DNA of 50,831 nt from positions 56,356-107,186 of IMG/VR virus record IMGVR_UViG_3300000101_000007; one strand, given 5' to 3'. Under the pieces are notes generated by a model that saw nothing but the letters and a program-made list of their open reading frames with translations, searched no databases and was not told the DNA's origin. Position 1 is the stretch's first letter. Every line of letters begins with the position of its first letter. This DNA is from a virus. Made by a program: the position numbers and the translations under genes. This document shows positions 47,382 to 50,831 of the stretch, in pieces.

Positions 47382-47977
47382 TAGACTACTGGTTTCCAAT
47401 CGGAATTTATCGAAGTTATTATGAAAATCATAATGAGGTAAACTCTGCGATTTGTGATTATGCTAAAGATTTTGAAAAAACAACAGTACCCTCTGAGGAT
47501 ACTGGAGATTGGTGGCCATATTGGTCAAAGATGCAGAACAATATTAAAGACCCATTCACACTTCCTATTCCGCAAATACAAGATTTAAAAAGCTGGATCG
47601 AGAAAGAAACAAACGAGTTTGCTAAAAGTTTTAACAGTTCTGATTATTATCGTATAGAGGAATCATGGTTAAATGTAAATCATAAAGGAGATTTCCAAGA
47701 ACCTCATTATCATCTAGGTTGCGACTTTAGTGCCATATACTATGTTTCAACACCGGCAGACAGTGGCAAATTAGTTTTTGAAAATCCAAATCTATGTTTA
47801 AATCAACGACCTATTAATACTAACAAAGAAACAGATCTTAATTCTACTGCTGCTATCTACGGACCAAGTGAAGGACACTTAATTGTTTTCCGTAGTAATC
47901 TTCGTCATGGTGTCTTGCCACATCGAGGTGATGATCCAAGAATATCTATTGCTGTAAATTTACTTTCAGGAAGTTAG
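47378..47977 (+). CDS. 2-Oxoglutarate/Fe(II) oxygenase (TIGR02466-type)
   Basis: 199 aa. SWLNVNHKGDFQEPHYHLG holds the proximal His pair, SAIYYVSTPADSGKLVFENP follows, and GHLIVFRSNLRHGVLPHRGD with the distal His and DPRISIAVN with the 2OG-binding Arg completes the site. This family is frequent in marine T4-like phages. Substrate unknown. Convergent with the YqgE gene (4-base overlap). Confidence 0.87.
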   Translation: MIDYWFPIGIYRSYYENHNEVNSAICDYAKDFEKTTVPSEDTGDWWPYWSKMQNNIKDPFTLPIPQIQDLKSWIEKETNEFAKSFNSSDYYRIEESWLNVNHKGDFQEPHYHLGCDFSAIYYVSTPADSGKLVFENPNLCLNQRPINTNKETDLNSTAAIYGPSEGHLIVFRSNLRHGVLPHRGDDPRISIAVNLLSGS

Positions 47978-48540
47978 GCTAGCCAAGCATCAACTGTTTG
48001 ACGGCCTGCTGTCTTAACACTGTATTCCCACAGTTCATTAGGGTCTTGATTAAACAACTGTTCGGGTGTAGTATCATTAGCAACTAGCCAAGCACTACTC
48101 TTAACAAAGGGTGGCTTACCTGCTAGTTCTGTTTCTAACTGTCCAGGCCCCCATTGACATAGTCCGTAGCATATTCTAAACCATTGTGGAGCATCGCCAT
48201 CTGATAGGCAATGGAACATGCTTTCGTTTGATGTTACACGCCATTGCTCATTGACGTACATAGTGTGTTCATTCTCCCACTCTGGAGTATGCAACATCCA
48301 TACACTGCCTTTCTGTACAGGGCCTCCCCAATACAAAGGAAACCTAAGGTTGTTTGCATTTGGAACGCTTATTTCTTTTGCTAGGCTCTCTAGGTTGTGC
48401 GGAGTCATTCTATTGATGCACAAAGCCCAAGAGCTATTTTGATTATGATGTGTTACTAGTAATGATGTACGACTAAAGCGACTGTCCACCATTCCTGGAG
48501 GAGCAATAAGAAGACTACCATTTCTTGGTTTAACAGACAT
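47974..48540 (-). CDS. YqgE/AlgH (DUF179) family protein
   Basis: 188 aa. SLLIAPPGMVDSRFSRTSLL, LALCINRM-type core (SWALCINRMTPHNLESLA), YWGGPVQKGSVWMLHT and RICYGLCQWGPGQLETEL are the family blocks. YqgE is a cytoplasmic protein of unclear function in bacteria; phage copies occur in cyanophages. Four-base convergent overlap with the 2OG oxygenase. Confidence 0.9.
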   Translation of the reverse strand: MSVKPRNGSLLIAPPGMVDSRFSRTSLLVTHHNQNSSWALCINRMTPHNLESLAKEISVPNANNLRFPLYWGGPVQKGSVWMLHTPEWENEHTMYVNEQWRVTSNESMFHCLSDGDAPQWFRICYGLCQWGPGQLETELAGKPPFVKSSAWLVANDTTPEQLFNQDPNELWEYSVKTAGRQTVDAWLA

Positions 48541-48543
48541 GTG

Positions 48544-48783
48544 TTAAGACCAATCTGGTAATGGGCCACCATACTTTTTGCCCTTAATCTTTTTACCTCG
48601 TACTTTTACTCTTTCTGATCCTACCTTGTGACTCTTTTCGCCATCACGTGAACGGTAGCCTTGTGATTTACATGATGCTAGTTGACTGGCTCCTAATGCA
48701 CTGTCCGGCTTACCAGACTTACACAGAGATCTACTTGCTGGCTCTTCTACATATACTGCATCCATTACTTCTGAAATTTTCAT
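48544..48783 (-). CDS. Small basic phage protein
   Basis: 79 aa: MKISEVMDAVYVEEPASRSL, then a Ser/Gly/Lys-rich end (KVRGKKIKGKKYGGPLPDWS). Shares the MKISEV start seen in other small proteins here (24898-25047), perhaps a common targeting tag. It overlaps the next upstream gene by 4 bases. Confidence 0.65.
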   Translation of the reverse strand: MKISEVMDAVYVEEPASRSLCKSGKPDSALGASQLASCKSQGYRSRDGEKSHKVGSERVKVRGKKIKGKKYGGPLPDWS

Positions 48784-49016
48784 ATTATGTTCCCTACCTG
48801 GTGTACTGCTGTGATTAAAAGTGCTTTAGTATCTAAGTCATCGCCTGCGTCATTGTCTATCTTGGGTTCTTCAATAAGACGTAACATAATGTCTTGGTAT
48901 TCAAATTCTTCTAGCCCACCGCCTTGATACTGTTCATAGATTTGACAGGCCATAGTTGCTCTTTCCTTAGCCCACTTAGGTCCACTCTCAGCTAACATTT
49001 CTAATTGTTCAATCAT
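48780..49016 (-). CDS. Acidic helical hypothetical protein
   Basis: 78 aa (MIEQLEMLAESGPKWAKERA, then acidic helices). Overlaps both neighbours by 4 bases in ATGA style, so it belongs to a coupled set 48544-49204. Function unknown. Confidence 0.65.
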   Translation of the reverse strand: MIEQLEMLAESGPKWAKERATMACQIYEQYQGGGLEEFEYQDIMLRLIEEPKIDNDAGDDLDTKALLITAVHQVGNII

Positions 49017-49204
49017 CTGTTCTCCAGTATGTCAGTCATTATCTTTGTTGCTGTTTTGCTAAAGAAGCGTGGTGCAACACTGTGTACTACTAGTGCAGGT
49101 ACCAACAACTGTAGCTTAACTGCAACTTTAAGAGCCTTAATCATATGCTCTGGTCCAGTTTCGCCAACTTCTTTCAAATGTAACTTACATTGTTTACTTA
49201 ACAT
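49013..49204 (-). CDS. DUF6356-like small protein
   Basis: 63 aa. HLKEVGETGPEHMIKALKVA and LVVHSVAPRFFSKTATKIMT follow the DUF6356 pattern (E-x-H helix, then HA-x-P-x-F). The second half is hydrophobic and may sit in or on the membrane. An ATAAATAT late-type element is at 49226-49233. Confidence 0.7.
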   Translation of the reverse strand: MLSKQCKLHLKEVGETGPEHMIKALKVAVKLQLLVPALVVHSVAPRFFSKTATKIMTDILENR

Positions 49205-49219
49205 GATTGTGTTTTCCTC

Positions 49220-49654
49220 TTACAAATATTTATCTAAAAGTATTAGTCTTTGCTTTGGTCTGATCGCACTGTTTAGAAACTTTTGTAGGTGATAGAACCA
49301 GTTGCCTAACTGTACATATGTGTTGTCATGTATCTTGTCACCCACAGCATAGTAACTGCTTATACCCAGTGACGCATAGTAATCTATGTCCAGGCCTCTG
49401 CGTCTACCATATTCGGGCATCAAGGACACAAAGAACAGGCATTGGTCAGCATACTCTTGAAACAGGTGAGCCCTATCTAGTTCTTGTAGGTTAAGCCAAC
49501 GCTCACCAAAGCTGGGCTCGGGTATAAGCTCTGGCTTGTCCAGTCTATCCGTGCATAAGTCTATGAGATAGTCTGATATGTGCTTGGGCATTTGAAATCC
49601 TACTGTGTCAGCATGTTCGCTGATGTATGTGCGGAACTCGTCCCTATTAGGCAT
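49220..49654 (-). CDS. Hypothetical protein
   Basis: 144 aa, helical, with aromatic clusters (GERWLNLQELDRAHLFQEYA, then LGNWFYHLQKFLNSAI). No known motif. It overlaps the glyoxalase-fold gene by 8 bases. Confidence 0.6.
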   Translation of the reverse strand: MPNRDEFRTYISEHADTVGFQMPKHISDYLIDLCTDRLDKPELIPEPSFGERWLNLQELDRAHLFQEYADQCLFFVSLMPEYGRRRGLDIDYYASLGISSYYAVGDKIHDNTYVQLGNWFYHLQKFLNSAIRPKQRLILLDKYL

Positions 49655-50057
49655 CGCGCACCATGCTTTTGATCTCTATCACATTATAGTTAGGGTCTTC
49701 AACAAAGAACGTTTCTTGTTCGTATTCAGTACCCTCGAAACGTACATAGGGTGTGTCAAGGAAGCCTACGCTGCTTTCTACACTGCTGCGCACCTGTTGA
49801 TAATCATCGTAGGCTAAGTGTATTCCCAAGTGTGGTACACACACTTCACCCATGTCCACCTCATGTCTATGACGATCAGGGCCCTTTGTTTGTTTAGGTT
49901 CACTTTCATGCAGCGTTAGTTCATTGCCCCAGAAGTCAACGTCTTGCCAACGTCCTGGTTCGTTCATGTCCAACGTGCAGCCTAAGATATCTGTATAAAA
50001 TGGTAGGGTAGTCTCTAGTTTGCCACCTTCAATGGCTAAATGAAACCTGTTGCTCAC
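49647..50057 (-). CDS. Glyoxalase/bleomycin-resistance (VOC) fold protein
   Basis: 136 aa from GTG at 50057 with AAGGAG upstream. Paired VOC modules: FHLAIEGGKLETTLPFYTDI, NELTLHESEP, PHLGIHLAYDDYQQVRSSVE and TFFVEDPNYNVIEIKSM, with His/Glu metal ligands in place. The reaction may be detoxification or C-C bond cleavage, not decidable here. Confidence 0.87.
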   Translation of the reverse strand: MSNRFHLAIEGGKLETTLPFYTDILGCTLDMNEPGRWQDVDFWGNELTLHESEPKQTKGPDRHRHEVDMGEVCVPHLGIHLAYDDYQQVRSSVESSVGFLDTPYVRFEGTEYEQETFFVEDPNYNVIEIKSMVRDA

Positions 50058-50076
50058 GATAGTTCTCCTTCCGTAT

Positions 50077-50331
50077 CTAGTGTAACAGGCGGTCTGGATC
50101 CGCGCCGAATAGTTCTTCTAGGTCTGTGTTGTCTTGGCCCAGTCGAGCCTTAAAGTATTTGATTACACAATTCAAATCACGTGCAGCCAATGTGGCGTCT
50201 GTGGTATGTTTCTCTAATAGGCTAGTGTGCTGTTTGGTTAGTATTTCTAGTTCTTCTTCGAAAAGTTCTGCAATGGTTATTGCTTCTTGAATGATGAGCT
50301 CTTCGTCAGTGTATTCGTATTCTTCTGACAT
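50077..50331 (-). CDS. Acidic helical hypothetical protein
   Basis: 84 aa, very acidic N-terminus (MSEEYEYTDEELIIQEAITI) and helical throughout. It precedes the VOC gene by 20 bases on the same strand. Function unknown. Confidence 0.6.
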   Translation of the reverse strand: MSEEYEYTDEELIIQEAITIAELFEEELEILTKQHTSLLEKHTTDATLAARDLNCVIKYFKARLGQDNTDLEELFGADPDRLLH

Positions 50332-50422
50332 CTAAGTATTCTCCATGTGATCTTCTACACAAATATTTAGCTGATTTACACATACCAGTATACAAATTGG
50401 GCTAATTGCTGCCACATTGAGC

Positions 50423-50452
50423 TTGACTAACCCCATGAACCTGTTATATAAT
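50423..50452 (+). promoter_or_regulatory. Sigma-70 promoter at right end
   Basis: Plus strand TTGACT (50423-50428), 18-base spacer, TATAAT (50447-50452), 7 bases before the ATG at 50459; the mRNA would have almost no leader. Confidence 0.65.
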
Positions 50453-50458
50453 AGTGCT

Positions 50459-50593
50459 ATGAAGATTAAGAAAACACTAAAGGGATTGGGATTGTGGACA
50501 CGCAAACAGGACATAAGAGATCAGATATGGTTCGTAGTTACAGCTATGGCCATGGTGATGTTTTTACTGTTAACAATGAGCACATACCAATGA
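50459..50593 (+). CDS. 44-aa single-TM peptide
   Basis: A basic N-terminus (MKIKKTLKGLGLWTRKQDIR) is followed by one hydrophobic helix (FVVTAMAMVMFLLLTMST). It overlaps the next start by 4 bases (ATGA). A small membrane protein of unknown role. Confidence 0.65.
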   Translation: MKIKKTLKGLGLWTRKQDIRDQIWFVVTAMAMVMFLLLTMSTYQ

Positions 50594-50831
50594 AACGAAC
50601 ACACACTGTAACAGTTGAATTTGAAGTGCCAGCAGAGGAAATGCCTGTTAACTACACACTGCAGAACCTACGTGCAGCAGCATCATACTACATAAGTGGA
50701 CCCAAGTTCCATGCACATGTGGTGACCCGCACAGAGTCTGATAGCCCCGAAGGGGTAGCGCCAGATGCTATGAGCCGCGAAGCGGCACGCGGTAGCGATG
50801 ATTCCGATCAACAAGGTCACACACCATCACT
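50590..50831 (+). CDS. Hypothetical protein, runs off right edge
   Basis: At least 80 codons: MKRTHTVTVEFEVPAEEMPV, then a helix and an acidic, Ser/Asp-rich region (SPEGVAPDAMSREAARGSDD). GC content is higher here than elsewhere. Incomplete; not recognised. Confidence 0.6.
   Translation, partial: MKRTHTVTVEFEVPAEEMPVNYTLQNLRAAASYYISGPKFHAHVVTRTESDSPEGVAPDAMSREAARGSDDSDQQGHTPS

Noticed and set aside
1-50831. The window as a bacterial chromosome segment, given the many metabolic genes.
   Set aside because: Phage-style NrdAB-Grx-ligase set, spike and tail genes, late-promoter motifs and continuous overlaps favour a phage; hallmark capsid or terminase genes outside the window would settle it.
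1-50831. CRISPR arrays, insertion sequences or attachment sites.
   Set aside because: No regularly spaced repeats, transposase genes or tRNA-end duplications were seen.

Overview
The window looks like part of a large, AT-rich marine T4-like myovirus genome whose host is probably an alphaproteobacterium (SAR11-like or a relative). Phage origin is inferred from dense packing of small genes with ATGA/TAATG overlaps, late-promoter-like TATAAATA / ATAAATAC motifs, virion-type genes (PAAR-tipped spike with a peptidase domain, pectate-lyase-fold tail protein, prohead-core-like protein, several small repetitive-looking virion-type proteins), a T4-type ATP-dependent DNA ligase, NrdA/NrdB plus glutaredoxin, and many short families typical of cyanophages and pelagiphages. 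The alphaproteobacterial link comes from a circularly permuted two-piece tmRNA gene, C4-type 5-aminolevulinate synthase, and DUF1127-type small proteins. No terminase, portal, major capsid or polymerase gene is in view, so the assignment is an inference.

Layout. 1-8.0 kb (minus): GMP reductase start, DEDD exonuclease, phage bS21, a long membrane/coiled-coil protein with a dnaX-like slippery sequence, then an envelope/lysis-like group (two lipoproteins, SleB hydrolase, glucosaminidase, outer-membrane barrel). 8.1-11.8 kb (minus): peroxiredoxin, NifU-like Fe-S carrier, tRNA-Trp, tmRNA, a Rieske-type oxygenase that has lost its Rieske ligands, cold-shock protein, DUF454 protein. 11.8-26.1 kb (minus): PAAR/peptidase spike protein, glutaredoxin, NrdB, NrdA, tail protein, PD-(D/E)XK exonuclease and a series of small virion or conserved phage genes. 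26.2-31.8 kb (plus): a small-peptide operon with a long structured leader, then a translationally coupled operon hemF - 25-aa membrane peptide - hemC - hemE - hemB. 31.8-42.5 kb (mostly minus): PRPP synthetase, methyltransferase, PiT-like transporter, AlkB-like membrane hydroxylase, HAD phosphatase, lipase, thermonuclease, cupin, ClpP, NAD-dependent epimerase; the plus-strand hemA (ALAS) sits inside this block. 42.6-48.0 kb (plus): ParB-like protein, GIY-YIG-like protein, DNA ligase, small proteins, 2OG-Fe(II) oxygenase. 48.0-50.4 kb (minus): YqgE/AlgH, DUF6356-like, glyoxalase-fold and small proteins; the last 0.4 kb is plus again.

Main result. The phage encodes five of the enzymes from glycine + succinyl-CoA to protoporphyrinogen IX (HemA, HemB, HemC, HemE, HemF); only uroporphyrinogen III synthase (HemD) is missing from the run. 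Both heme loci carry a late-type TTAAATAC element a few bases before the first start codon. With the Nfu-like carrier, peroxiredoxin, AlkB-like and 2OG oxygenases and the Rieske-type protein, this points to viral takeover of host tetrapyrrole, iron and oxygen chemistry. Other strong observations are a phage-borne permuted tmRNA (tag ANDNFALAA) sharing a transcription unit with tRNA-Trp and the Nfu-like gene, a predicted -1 frameshift, and a set of near-perfect TTGACA-N17-TATAAT promoters.
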